This document shows, piece by piece, positions 1-9,682 of a stretch of DNA of 64,000 nucleotides. This DNA comes from JACDQM01 sp044373315 (GTDB lineage Bacteria; Pseudomonadota; Gammaproteobacteria; Burkholderiales; Burkholderiaceae_C). Location: the NCBI RefSeq assembly GCF_044373315.1, contig NZ_JBILQK010000004.1:38181-102180 (forward strand), given 5' to 3'. The translations under genes were made by a program, and so were the position numbers. The first letter of the stretch is position 1, and each line of letters opens with the position of its first letter. The notes beneath the pieces are model-generated. The model searched no databases. It was not told where the DNA came from and worked only from the letters and a program-made list of their open reading frames with translations.

Positions 1-338
1 GGCGGCGCATCTTCCAGCGCCGGCGCCAGCTCGGTGGCGGCCGTGCCCAGCGGCACCGGCGTGCCACGGCTGGCGATGTTTTCCTTCAGCGTGGCCGGCA
101 CGCCGTCCAGCGTCAGCCCGCCCGCGGTCAGCGGCGCGCCCTTCATCCAGCGCGTCTCGCTGGCACGCGCCTGCGCCAGCACCGCATCGGCATCGAAGGC
201 ATAGAGCGCACGCAGATGCGGCTCCCAGCGCTCGACATGGGCCAGCACGCTGTGCGCCACCTCCAGCGGCGAGAAGGCGTGGCTGCGGTAGCCGGCCAGC
301 AGCGCTTGTGCGGATAGTTCGTGCAGAGCGGCGCTCAT
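1..338 (-). CDS. Amidase signature family hydrolase, N-terminal part (cut by window edge)
   Basis: The visible 112 residues match the start of amidase-signature enzymes (GatA/AtzF type): an N-terminal helical region, then the LDGVPATLKENIASRG segment, whose Lys near residue 85 fits the first member of the Lys-Ser-Ser triad; both serines would lie beyond the window. The family hydrolyses carboxamides in the cytoplasm. The ATG at 336-338 is only 7 bp after the stop of the family-5 binding-protein gene, so it looks like the last visible gene of the peptide ABC transporter operon. It could act on an imported amide or peptide. The substrate cannot be told from this fragment. Confidence 0.8.
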   Translation of the reverse strand, partial: MSAALHELSAQALLAGYRSHAFSPLEVAHSVLAHVERWEPHLRALYAFDADAVLAQARASETRWMKGAPLTAGGLTLDGVPATLKENIASRGTPVPLGTAATELAPALEDAP

Positions 339-345
339 CGGCGCC

Positions 346-1854
346 TCACTCGACACTCAAACCCGCCACATCGTTGACGAAGATCGGCATGTCCGTCCAC
401 AAGCCCTTGACCTGGCGCTTGGCGACGGTGATCCATTGCGGCTGGTACAGCCATGCGGCCACCGCATCGCGCGCAATCAGGCGCTGCGCATCGCCCAGCA
501 GGCGGGCACGCTCGCTCTCGCGCGGCGCGTTGCTGATCTGATCGAACAGCTTATTGAACTCGGCGCTCTCGTAGCCCCAGTAGTAGCCGGGCTTGGTGAA
601 GTTGCCCAGGTCGAAAGGCTCGACATGCGAGATCAGCGTCAGGTCGTAGGCCTTGCTGCCATAGACGCCCGACAGCCACTGCGCCCACTCGATGTTCTCG
701 ATCTTGGCGCGGATGCCCACCTGGGCCAGCTGGGCCACGATGGCCTCGCCGCCCTGGCGCGCATAGGGCGGCGGCGGCAGCTTCAGCGTCAGCTCCAGCG
801 GCAGCGCCACGCCAGCTTCCTTCAGCAGTGCGCGCGCCTTGTCGGGGTTGTAGGGATTGAGGCCGGTGGTGTCCACATAGCCCAGCGCGCCCGGCACATA
901 GTGGCTGCCGATCGGCACGCCGAAGCCGTCCGCCGCGGCCTCGATGATGGCCTTGCGGTCGATCGCCGCGGCAATGGCGCGGCGCACACGCACATCATTC
1001 AGCGGCGCCTTCTTGTTGTTGATCGCCAGGATGGTCTTGGCGCGCGAACCGGCCACGATGACCTGGAAGCGCTTGTCGGCCTTGAACTGCGCCAGGCTGC
1101 GCGCCGCCGCCACGCGCGGGAAGGCATCCACATCGCCCGCCAGCAGGGCCGCCACCTGGGCCGCCGGTTCGCTGATGAAGCGGAAGCTGACGCGCCGCGT
1201 CTTGACGGCCGCCGCGTTGCGATGGCCGTCCCAGCGTGCGAGCGTGATGCTGGCGCCCTTGGCCCAGTGCTCCAGCCGGTAAGGGCCGCTGCCCACCGGC
1301 TGGGTGGCATTGCTGGCGGCGCTCTTGGGCTCGACGATGATGGCCGTGGCCTGGCCGATCAGGAACAGGAAATCGGGCTCGATGGTCTTCAGCCCGATCA
1401 CCACCGTATCCGCTTCCGGCGTGCCGATGAAGGCGATATTGCTGAACAGGCGCTTGTCCTTGTTGGTGCTCTTCTCGCCAGCAGCGCGCTCGAAGGAGAA
1501 CTTCACCGCGGCCGCGTCCAGCGGCTCGCCGTTGTGGAATTTGACGCCGCGGCGCAGCTTGAAGGTAAAGGTCTTCAGGTCCGGCGAGACCTCCCAGCGC
1601 TCGGCCAGCAGCGGCTGCGGGCGGCCGTCAGCGCCGATCTTGGTGAGCGTCTCGAAGACGTTGTAGAGCACCACCTCGGCGATGGCCGAAGCCGCGCCGG
1701 CGGTCGGGTCCAGGCCCGGCGGCTCCAGCGTCATGCCGATCACCAGCGTGTCCTTGGCGCGGCCCTGGGCCTGAGCCGGCAGATGGGCGACGCTGAGCAA
1801 CAGGGCGGTGGCGGTGCCCAGCAGCAGGGCTCTCTTGGTCAAGGGCGATGACAT
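346..1854 (-). CDS. ABC transporter substrate-binding protein, family 5 (peptide/opine/nickel type)
   Basis: This 502-residue periplasmic binding protein delivers its ligand to the permeases encoded just upstream. A Sec signal peptide is visible (KR, then a hydrophobic stretch to AQAQ-G near residue 30), followed by the family-5 core with TLEPPGLDPTAG, LRRGVKFHNGEPLDAAAVKFSFER and VRRAIAAAIDRKAI. I chose the ATG at 1854 because GGAGGA lies just upstream and the signal peptide begins there; an open frame reaches further upstream but overlaps the ATPase gene. It follows two ATPases and two permeases in one operon, so a di/oligopeptide ligand is most likely; opines or nickel are possible. Confidence 0.9.
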   Translation of the reverse strand: MSSPLTKRALLLGTATALLLSVAHLPAQAQGRAKDTLVIGMTLEPPGLDPTAGAASAIAEVVLYNVFETLTKIGADGRPQPLLAERWEVSPDLKTFTFKLRRGVKFHNGEPLDAAAVKFSFERAAGEKSTNKDKRLFSNIAFIGTPEADTVVIGLKTIEPDFLFLIGQATAIIVEPKSAASNATQPVGSGPYRLEHWAKGASITLARWDGHRNAAAVKTRRVSFRFISEPAAQVAALLAGDVDAFPRVAAARSLAQFKADKRFQVIVAGSRAKTILAINNKKAPLNDVRVRRAIAAAIDRKAIIEAAADGFGVPIGSHYVPGALGYVDTTGLNPYNPDKARALLKEAGVALPLELTLKLPPPPYARQGGEAIVAQLAQVGIRAKIENIEWAQWLSGVYGSKAYDLTLISHVEPFDLGNFTKPGYYWGYESAEFNKLFDQISNAPRESERARLLGDAQRLIARDAVAAWLYQPQWITVAKRQVKGLWTDMPIFVNDVAGLSVE

Positions 1855-1898
1855 GCGGGGGTCCTCCGGGTTGGCGCGGGCGCGCCAGGCTGTTGCGA

Positions 1899-2902
<1,004 letters not shown>

Positions 2903-2906
<4 letters not shown>

Positions 2907-3892
2907 CGCTGCAACTCCGCACGGCCGAGGGACTGCTCCAGATGCAGACAGCGCACCGCATGCGTGTCATCCAGCGCGTGCAGTGGCGGCATCCCGAGGC
3001 CGCAGCCCAGCGTGGCCAGCGCGCAGCGTGGCGCGAAGGGGCAGCCGGCCGGCATGGCGGAAAGCGCCGGCACGCTGCCGGGAATCGTCGGCAGATGGCG
3101 GCGCGGCCCGCCCAGGCGCGGACGCGCGGCGAACAGGCCCTGCGTGTAGGGATGGCCCATGCGCGCGAACACAGCCGCGGTCGGCCCGCTCTCGACCGCA
3201 ATGCCGGCGTACATGACGATCAGGCGCCGCACGTTCTCGGCGATCACGCCCAGGTCGTGCGAGATCAGGATCAGGCCCATGCCGCGCTCAGCCACCAGAT
3301 CGGCCAGCAAGTCCAGGATCTGGCCCTGCACGCTGACGTCCAGCGCGGTGGTGGGCTCGTCGGCAATCAGCAGTTCGGGGCCGCAGGCCAGCGCCATCGC
3401 GATCAGCACGCGTTGGCGCTGGCCGCCGGACAGCTCATGCGGATAGGCCTGCGCGCAGCGCCTCACATCGGGCAGGCCGACGCGCTCCAGCAGGCGCAGC
3501 ACCTCGGCCTCGGCAGCCGCACGGCTCAGGCCCAGATGCAGGCGCAGCGGCTCTGCCACCTGGCGGCCCACCGGATGCAGCGGATTCAACGCCGTCATCG
3601 GCTCCTGGAAGATCATCGCCATGCGGCGGCCGCGCCAGGCGCAGCGTTCATGCTCGGGCATGGCCAACACATCCTGACCGGCAAAGCGAAGCTGGCCGCT
3701 GGCGCTGGCGCCTTCCGGCAGCAGGCCCATCAGCGCCAGCGCGGTGAGCGACTTGCCGCAGCCCGACTCGCCCACCAGGCCCAGCGTCTCGCCGCGTGCC
3801 AGCGTGAAGGACAGGCCGCGCACGGCATCCAGCGGGCCAGCATCGGCCGACACCTGCACGCGCAGATCGCGCACATCGAGCAGCGCACTCAT
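2903..3892 (-). CDS. Oligopeptide/dipeptide ABC transporter ATP-binding protein (DppD/OppD type)
   Basis: The 329-residue protein is the partner ATPase of the importer. It has Walker A GESGCGKS near residue 40, Q-loop FQEPMTALNPLHPVGRQ, signature LSGGQRQR, Walker B LLIADEPTTALD and switch His in ISHDLG. The C-terminal oligo_HPY-like region is present (GCPFAPRCALATLGCG). Its start codon overlaps the permease stop by 4 bp (ATGA) and its own stop overlaps the next ATPase, so expression of the set is probably translationally coupled. Confidence 0.93.
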
Positions 3893-4716
3893 CGCCGCGC
3901 CCTCGCCAGCCGGGGGTCGAACAGATCGCGCAGGCCGTCGCCCAGCAGGTTCAGGCCCAGCACCGCCAGCACGATGGCCAGGCCCGGATAGACCGCCAGC
4001 ATCGGCGCCTGGAAGATCAGGCTCTGCGCCTCAGCCAGCATGCGGCCCCAGCTGGGCTGCGGCGGCTGCGTGCCCAGGCCCAGATAGGACAGCGCCGCCT
4101 CGGCCAGGATGGCGAGCGCGAACTGGATGGTGGCCTGCACGATCAGCACCGCGGCGATATTCGGCAGCACATGCTCGACGCTGATACGCCAGGCTCCCTT
4201 GCCGCAGGCGCGCGCGGCCAGCACATAGTCGCGCGCCCATTGCTGGCGGGCGCTGGCACGGGTGATGCGGGCGAAGGTGGGGATGTTGTGCAGGCCGATG
4301 GCAATGATGGCGTTGACCATGCCTGGCCCCCAGACCGCCGTCAGCATGATGGCCAGCAGGATGGCCGGGAAGGCAAAGCCGAAGTCGGTGAGGCGCATCA
4401 GCGCTTCTTCGACCCAGCCGCGCCGCGCTGCCGCCCACAGGCCCAGCAGCGTTCCCACCGTCAGGCCGATGCCCACCGCGATCAGGCCCACCAGGAGTGA
4501 GCTGCGCGCGCCGGCCAGCAGCAGGCTGGCGATGTCGCGCCCCAGCACATCGGTGCCCAGCCAATGCGCCGCGCTGGGGCCTTGCAGCTTGGCGGCCATA
4601 TTGATCTCGTCAGTGGGCCAGGGCGTCCACAGCAGCGACAAGGCGGCCGCAACCAGCAGCGCGAGGCTCAGCAGCGCGCCGGCCACGAAGCTGGGATGAC
4701 GCAGCGCCCTTCTCAC
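3889..4716 (-). CDS. Peptide ABC transporter permease (DppC/OppC type)
   Basis: This inner-membrane subunit of the peptide importer has about six hydrophobic segments. An N-terminal segment near SFVAGALLSLALL is followed by the periplasmic region HWLGTDVLGRDIASLLLAGARSS, typical of DppC. The EAA-type coupling loop is visible as AEAALSYLGLGTQPPQPSWG. I place the start at a GTG (4714-4716) that overlaps the TGA of the upstream permease (GTGA), giving 275 residues, normal for the family; the longer upstream open frame is a shadow of the other permease gene. Confidence 0.88.
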   Translation of the reverse strand: MRRALRHPSFVAGALLSLALLVAAALSLLWTPWPTDEINMAAKLQGPSAAHWLGTDVLGRDIASLLLAGARSSLLVGLIAVGIGLTVGTLLGLWAAARRGWVEEALMRLTDFGFAFPAILLAIMLTAVWGPGMVNAIIAIGLHNIPTFARITRASARQQWARDYVLAARACGKGAWRISVEHVLPNIAAVLIVQATIQFALAILAEAALSYLGLGTQPPQPSWGRMLAEAQSLIFQAPMLAVYPGLAIVLAVLGLNLLGDGLRDLFDPRLARARR

Positions 4717-5675
4717 AGCGCCGCCGTCTTGATGCGCGGGTCGATCAGCGCATACAGCACATCGACCACGAAGTTGACGATCACCACCAGCGCCGCCAGC
4801 AGCATCACGCAGTTGCGCACCACCACCAGATCGCGGTTGGCAATCGCCTGGAAGATCAGGCGACCCAGCCCCGGCAGCGTGAACACGTTCTCCACCACGA
4901 TGGTGCCGGCCAGCAGGTTGGCGAACTGCAGGCCCATCACCGTCAGCACCGGAATCATCGCGTTGCGCAGGCCATGGCCCCACAGCGCCTGGCGCGCGCT
5001 CAGGCCCTTGGCGCGCGCGGTGCGCATGAAGTCCTCGCGCAGCACCTCCAGCATGGCCGAGCGCGTGATGCGCGACAGGATGGCCGCCTGCACCACCGCC
5101 AGCGCCACGGCGGGCAGCAGCAGAGCCTGCAGCGCCTGCAGAAAGCCACCGCCCTGCGCCTCGCTCCAGCCCGGAAAGCCGCCTGCCGAGAACCACTGCA
5201 GCTTCACCGCGAACAGCAGGATCAGCAGAATGGCAAACCAGAAATTCGGAATCGCGATGCCCAGCTGGCTGAACACCATCATGCCGATATCGCCGGCGCG
5301 GCGGTGGCGCGCGGCGGCATAGACGCCCATGCTCAACGCCAGCACGGTGGTCAGCACCATCGCCAGCAGCGCCAGCGGCACGGTCAGCGCCAGGCGCTCG
5401 GCGATCAGCTCGGCCACCGGCGAGCCATAGGCATAGGAATCCCCCAGCTCGAAGCGCAGCAGGCCCCACAGCCACTGCAGATAGCGGGTCCAGGCGCTCT
5501 GGTTCAGGCCCAGCTTGTCAGCCAGCGCGGCCACCGCCTCGGGCGCGGCATCGGGACCCAGCAGCAACTCGGCCGCATTGCCGGGCAGGATCTCCAGCAC
5601 CAGAAACACCAGGGCAGAGGTGGCCAGCAGCGTCAGCAGCAGGGTGAGCGCGCGCCTGAGCAGAAAGGCGCTCAT
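4713..5675 (-). CDS. Peptide ABC transporter permease (DppB/OppB type)
   Basis: First gene of the five-component transporter operon. The 320-residue inner-membrane protein starts with the hallmark LRRALTLLLTLLATSALVF transmembrane helix and LEILPGNAAE segment, followed by further helices and the coupling loop RTARAKGLSARQALWGHGLRNA. The ATG at 5675 fits the family start; upstream in-frame sequence lacks the profile. About 100 bp separates it from the end of the NTF2-like gene, also on the minus strand, so a promoter may lie in 5676-5776, although read-through is possible. Confidence 0.9.
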   Translation of the reverse strand: MSAFLLRRALTLLLTLLATSALVFLVLEILPGNAAELLLGPDAAPEAVAALADKLGLNQSAWTRYLQWLWGLLRFELGDSYAYGSPVAELIAERLALTVPLALLAMVLTTVLALSMGVYAAARHRRAGDIGMMVFSQLGIAIPNFWFAILLILLFAVKLQWFSAGGFPGWSEAQGGGFLQALQALLLPAVALAVVQAAILSRITRSAMLEVLREDFMRTARAKGLSARQALWGHGLRNAMIPVLTVMGLQFANLLAGTIVVENVFTLPGLGRLIFQAIANRDLVVVRNCVMLLAALVVIVNFVVDVLYALIDPRIKTAAL

Positions 5676-5776
5676 GCCTTGCGTCCCCGCGCCGCTGTGT
5701 CGATTCGCCTGTCCATGCTCGCCCTGCAGTGCCCGGCGCGATTCTCTGCGCTTTTCAGGAAGGGCTCGTCGGCGCG

Positions 5777-6154
5777 CTACGACACCCGGCTGCCGAAGGC
5801 GAAGCTGGCGCTGGCAATGCGTCCCTCGCGCAGTTGGTAGATGCACAGCAGCTCGATCCAGCCCAGGCCGTCGTCGAAGCGCTGCGTCACCTGCTCGATG
5901 TCGACCACGCAATTGCCCAGCACCTGGCGCTGCAGCAGCCGCGCCTGAAGCGCCGGGTCCTCAAGGCGCTGCGCCATGCGCGCAGCGATCTCTGCGCGGC
6001 CGCGTGCCAGCAGCGTTGCCGGCAGTGCGTACTGGCAGGCATCGACGTCATAGCAGTCCAGCAAGGCGATCAGGTCGCGTGCGTTGTAGGCATCAAGCTG
6101 GCGCTGCACGAGCGCGATGGCGGCGGCTTGTGCCGCCCCGGCTGTGGCGCTCAC
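5777..6154 (-). CDS. NTF2-like / SnoaL-fold protein
   Basis: With a GTG start at 6154 (overlapping the TGA of the preceding small gene) the product is about 125 residues, the usual size of NTF2-like proteins. The sequence VQRQLDAYNARDLIALLDCYDVDACQYALP resembles the opening helix of steroid delta-isomerase/SnoaL-type folds, and the C-terminal strands (LGWIELLCIYQLREGRIASASFAFG) match the second half. Such proteins are small cone-shaped ligand-binding or enzymatic domains; the substrate is unknown. Overlap with the DUF1127 gene suggests co-translation. The start is not certain: a second GTG lies one codon upstream, and no strong ribosome site was seen. Confidence 0.72.
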   Translation of the reverse strand: MSATAGAAQAAAIALVQRQLDAYNARDLIALLDCYDVDACQYALPATLLARGRAEIAARMAQRLEDPALQARLLQRQVLGNCVVDIEQVTQRFDDGLGWIELLCIYQLREGRIASASFAFGSRVS

Positions 6155-6408
6155 CACAGCTCGCGAGGGTGGCGGCGCACCGGCGGCACTTCGCTGCACC
6201 AGCCAATGTCGCGCCGCATCCGGGCGTCCAATGCCGTGACGGGTTCCGGCTCTGGCCGCCCCGCTGCGAGCAGGCGACCCGCAATGGCCGCCAGGCCTTC
6301 GCGCAGACGCTGCAGCCAGGGCCGGCAGGTGGCGATCAGGCTGGGGCAATGGCTGGGGCAGCAGCAGCAGTAGCTGGCAAAGGTATCGGTACTTATGGCG
6401 GTACTCAT
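6151..6408 (-). CDS. DUF1127 domain small protein
   Basis: An 85-residue protein with an unusual run SYCCCCPSHCP near residues 12-22 and a C-terminal ALDARMRRDIGW segment, the core of DUF1127 (YjiS-like) proteins. AGGAG lies about 10 bases before the ATG at 6408. DUF1127 proteins are small Arg-rich factors; some have been linked to RNA turnover and phosphate or carbon metabolism. The gene is divergent from a LysR regulator gene, an arrangement I recall as common in proteobacteria, which suggests control by that regulator. The cysteine cluster might bind metal. Confidence 0.75.
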   Translation of the reverse strand: MSTAISTDTFASYCCCCPSHCPSLIATCRPWLQRLREGLAAIAGRLLAAGRPEPEPVTALDARMRRDIGWCSEVPPVRRHPRELW

Positions 6409-6501
6409 GGCGGCGCTCCTTGAATGGTCTTGCTCTTCAGGCAGGTGCGCTCAGATTAGGCGGGCTTGCTGGACAATGGAATTGATTGTTTTGTGCCAAC
6501 T

Positions 6502-6520
6502 TGGTCGAAAATACTAACCA
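6502..6520 (+). promoter_or_regulatory. Candidate LysR-type operator (T-N11-A dyad)
   Basis: TGGT-N11-ACCA forms an inverted repeat with the T-N11-A geometry of LysR-family operators. It lies 17 bp upstream of the lysR start and in the spacer divergent from the DUF1127 gene. A possible -35/-10 pair (TTGTTT at 6486, AATACT at 6510) would place the dyad on the lysR promoter, suggesting autoregulation. The four-base arms are short, so this is tentative. Confidence 0.4.
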
Positions 6521-6536
6521 GCCAAACCATCCCGCC

Positions 6537-7499
6537 ATGTCACGCCTGCCCTTGCACACGCTGCCGACCTTCCGCGTCATCGCCCAGTTGCAGAACCTGC
6601 GCGCCGCAGCCGAACAGCTGCATCTGACCCACAGTGCGGTGAGCCACCAGCTGAAGGCACTGGAGACCCAGCTGGGCCACACGCTGTTCGAGCGCCGCGG
6701 GCGCCGGCTGGTGCTCAATGCCGCCGGCCAGGCCCTGCTCGAAGGCGTCGAGCAGGCGCTGCAGCAGCTCGACCGCGGCGTGGCCGCCGCCGCCAATGCC
6801 GCCGGGCTGACACCCGAAAGCCTGCGCCTGTCGGTGCTGCCCAGCTTCGCGCAGCGCTGGCTGCTGCCGCGCATGGCGCGCTGGCGCGGCCTGCACCCCG
6901 AGCTGGCGCTGGAGATCCAGGCCTCGGCGCAACTGGCTGACCTGCAACGCGAAGGCCTGCATGCCGCGATCCGCCAGGGCGCCGGCCATTGGCCGGGCTT
7001 GCAGGCCGAGGTGTTGATCGGCACCGCCGTGCCGCTGGTGGTGGTGGGCTCGCCGGCGGCTGCGCGCCGGCTGGGGATCAGCCCCGCAGGCCGCGGCCGG
7101 AAGTTGCCTGAGGCCGGCGTCGACGCCTGCTGCTTCGGCGACGAGCCGCTGCTGGGCAGCGCCGAGCTGTGGGAGCAATGGTTCGCGCTGGCTGGCGCGC
7201 CACGCAAGGTCACGCCGGTGGCACTGTTCAACGATGCCGGGCTGATGCTGCAGGCCGCCGAGCAGGACCTGGGCCTGGCGCTGGCGCGCGAGATCCTGGC
7301 TGCCGACGCGCTGCGCGAAGGTAGGCTGGTGCAGCTGACGCCGCTGGCCATCAGCCACGCGGCGGCGCAGGCCTATCACCTGGTCTACCCACCCAGCCTG
7401 GCCGACTGGCCGCCGCTGCTGGCGCTGCGCGACTGGCTGCAGTCCGAACTGGCCAGCACCGCCTCTCAGCCCAGGCGCGCCGCCCGCAGCCGCCGGTGA
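6537..7499 (+). CDS. LysR-family transcriptional regulator (GcvA-like)
   Basis: A 320-residue regulator. The N-terminal winged helix-turn-helix reads LPTFRVIAQLQNLRAAAEQLHLTHSAVSHQLKALETQLGHTLFERRGRRLVL, as in the GcvA/AmpR branch of LysR proteins. A periplasmic-binding-like effector domain follows (ESLRLSVLPSFAQRWLLPRM). I prefer the ATG at 6537 (MSRLPLHTLP) over one 17 codons upstream because the conserved domain begins there. It is divergent from the DUF1127/NTF2 genes. Its last 34 bp overlap the 3' end of the convergent MATE gene. Confidence 0.9.
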   Translation: MSRLPLHTLPTFRVIAQLQNLRAAAEQLHLTHSAVSHQLKALETQLGHTLFERRGRRLVLNAAGQALLEGVEQALQQLDRGVAAAANAAGLTPESLRLSVLPSFAQRWLLPRMARWRGLHPELALEIQASAQLADLQREGLHAAIRQGAGHWPGLQAEVLIGTAVPLVVVGSPAAARRLGISPAGRGRKLPEAGVDACCFGDEPLLGSAELWEQWFALAGAPRKVTPVALFNDAGLMLQAAEQDLGLALAREILAADALREGRLVQLTPLAISHAAAQAYHLVYPPSLADWPPLLALRDWLQSELASTASQPRRAARSRR

Positions 7500-8830
7500 G
7501 TTGCGCGGGCCTGCGGCACCCAGTCGTGCCGGGCCCAGCGCCGCCACATCAGCAGGCCGCGTATCCATTCGTCGGCCGCGTAGGCAATCCACACGCCCGG
7601 CAGGCCCAGCCCCAGCTTGATGCCCAGCAGCCAGCTGCCGCCCGCCAGCACCAGCAGCATCGAGACCGCACCCACCATCACCGGATACCGCGCATCGCCG
7701 GTCGCCCGCAAGGCATTGATCACCACCAGATTGAAGGTGCGGCCCGGCTCCAGCAGCACGGTCAGCCACATCAGCGTGACACCGGCCGCGATCACCGCCG
7801 GATCGCGGCTGAACAGCTGCATCAGCCAGGGCGAGGCCAGCGCCGCCGCGGTGGCCACCACCACGCTGACGATCAGGCCGCGCGCCAGCGCACGCCGCAC
7901 CAGGCGATGCGCCTCATGCAGCTGGCCGGCACCGATCAGATGGCCGACCAGGATCTCGGCCGCGAAGCCGGTGGCCAGGCCGAACAGCAGCACGAAATGC
8001 ATCAGCTGCTGCGCATAGGCCTGCGTGGCCAGGGCCTGTGCGCCCAGCGTGCCGACCACTGCCACGCTGACCATGAAGGCCAGCCGATAGGCGATGTTCT
8101 CGGCCGCACCAGGCAAGCCGATGTGCAGGATGGCCGCCAGCTCGGCACGCGGCAGGCGCCACCAGTCGCTGCGCTGCGGCCGCAGGTTCAGCCGTGCGCC
8201 CCACAGCCACAGGTGCAGCACCAGGCCCAGCGCACGGCTGACAGCCAGCGCCAGCGCAAAGCCCGGCAGGCCCAGGTTCGCCATCGCAGGCACGGCCAGG
8301 CCCAGCAGACAGACCTGCATCGCGATCAGCACGGCCAGCGTGTCGCGGGTGCGCAGATGGGCACGCATCACGCTGGCCATCGACGCATTCCAGGCGTCCA
8401 GCAGCATGGCCGGCGCCAGCGCGATCAGCAACGGTGCGGCCAGCGGCAGCACCTCGGCCGGCGCGTTCATCAGGCGCAGCAGCGGCTCGGCCAGCAGCAG
8501 CGCCGCCAGCGCGGTGATGCCGCCGATCCAGCTGCTGGCACCTAAAGCGGCGCGCGCCAGCGCATCGGCACGATCACGCCGGCCGGCGCCCAGGCTCTGC
8601 GTCAGCACCACGCTGACGCCGGCACCGATGATGCGAAACAGGATGAAGAGCGTGGCCGACACATGGTTGGCCAGCGCAAAGGCGCCGCCGGCGTTGTCCG
8701 ACACCCGCGCGGCCAGCAGCGTACCGACCAGGCCCACCGCAATGCCCAGCAGCAGTTCGATGAACAGCGGCCAGGACAGGCTGAACAGGCTGGCGCGCGG
8801 CGACGCGGACGGGGCGGACGAGGCAGACAT
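7466..8830 (-). CDS. MATE family multidrug/cation efflux transporter
   Basis: The 454-residue inner-membrane protein has about twelve hydrophobic segments in two halves. It opens with LFSLSWPLFIELLLGIAVGLVGTLLAARVSDNAGGAFALA, the typical MATE start, and the second half begins ILHIGLPGAAENIAYRLAFM. MATE proteins export cationic drugs or metabolites using Na+ or H+ gradients. The ATG at 8830 begins the family homology; a longer open frame upstream is not supported. It is convergent with, and slightly overlaps, the LysR gene. The substrate is unknown. Confidence 0.9.
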   Translation of the reverse strand: MSASSAPSASPRASLFSLSWPLFIELLLGIAVGLVGTLLAARVSDNAGGAFALANHVSATLFILFRIIGAGVSVVLTQSLGAGRRDRADALARAALGASSWIGGITALAALLLAEPLLRLMNAPAEVLPLAAPLLIALAPAMLLDAWNASMASVMRAHLRTRDTLAVLIAMQVCLLGLAVPAMANLGLPGFALALAVSRALGLVLHLWLWGARLNLRPQRSDWWRLPRAELAAILHIGLPGAAENIAYRLAFMVSVAVVGTLGAQALATQAYAQQLMHFVLLFGLATGFAAEILVGHLIGAGQLHEAHRLVRRALARGLIVSVVVATAAALASPWLMQLFSRDPAVIAAGVTLMWLTVLLEPGRTFNLVVINALRATGDARYPVMVGAVSMLLVLAGGSWLLGIKLGLGLPGVWIAYAADEWIRGLLMWRRWARHDWVPQARATHRRLRAARLG

Positions 8831-8980
8831 CGGCGCGCAGCATAAGGGCTGCGCGGCGCGCCGGGCCGAAGTCCGGCATTCGGCTCGCACCTCACGCAGC
8901 GGACAAGCCAAGGGCGGGCCGCCGCAGGCCGCTGACGTAAAGTTGCAGGCGATCGCATCAGACCCCCACCACATATCTCC

Positions 8981-9682
8981 ATGCTGAAGCGTCTCGCCAC
9001 CGCCCTGCTGACCGGCTTCGTGCTGCTGGCGTCTTCCAGCGCCGAGCCTATCGACATCGCGCTGTTCGACATCGCGCCCTATGCGAGCGCCGGAGCCGAT
9101 GGCAGGCCGAAGGGCCTGTATGTCGACCTGGCCACGCGCGTCGCGAAGCAAGCCGGCCTGGAACCGCGCATCCGCCTCGTGCCCTTCGCCCGGGTTGCGC
9201 CCAGCCTGGGTAACGGTGAGGCCTTGCTGAGCATCAGCTTTGCGACTGACGCGCTGAATCAGGTATCAAGACCCCTGGGCACCATGCTGATGGTGGACTC
9301 GGTGCTGCTGAACAGCCGCAGCCGCTCTGCCCGGCGGGTCGAGGACTTGGCCGGTTTTCGCATCGGCCGCGCACGCGGCGGCTGCCAGGACCTGGCCTCG
9401 CTGCCGCAGCCCGACTTCAGCCTGCAGGACCTGAGCAGCTTCGAGAGCGGCCTGCGCATGCTGAATCTGCAGCGCCTGGACGCGCTGTGTGCCACGCGCG
9501 AGGTGCTGCAGCATTACCAGGCCCTGACGGCTTTACCGCCTGATCGCTTCGGCCCAGTAGCAGTGCTGAGCCAGCGCCCGGCGCTGCTGCTTGTTGCCAA
9601 GAGGGCACCGCCGGCGCTGGCCACTCGGCTCGGTACGGCCCTCAAGTCGCTTCAGGCCGAGGGCGGGCCCGCGCGGGATTGA
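8981..9682 (+). CDS. Orphan family-3 periplasmic solute-binding protein
   Basis: A 233-residue exported protein: a signal peptide (MLKRLATALLTGFVLLASSS-AEP) is followed by a type II periplasmic-binding fold (IDIALFDIAPYASAGADGRPKGLYVDLATRVAKQAGLEPRIRLVPFARV). No permease or ATPase gene is adjacent, so it either shares a distant ABC transporter or acts as a free-standing sensor or binding protein. Family-3 members usually bind polar amino acids. Its 3' end overlaps the convergent PAP2 gene by 41 bp. Confidence 0.78.
   Translation: MLKRLATALLTGFVLLASSSAEPIDIALFDIAPYASAGADGRPKGLYVDLATRVAKQAGLEPRIRLVPFARVAPSLGNGEALLSISFATDALNQVSRPLGTMLMVDSVLLNSRSRSARRVEDLAGFRIGRARGGCQDLASLPQPDFSLQDLSSFESGLRMLNLQRLDALCATREVLQHYQALTALPPDRFGPVAVLSQRPALLLVAKRAPPALATRLGTALKSLQAEGGPARD

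Noticed and set aside
436..1851. Long plus-strand open frame opposite the family-5 binding protein gene
   Set aside because: It mirrors a strong GC-rich gene on the other strand and its translation is Arg/Gln/His-rich with no motif.
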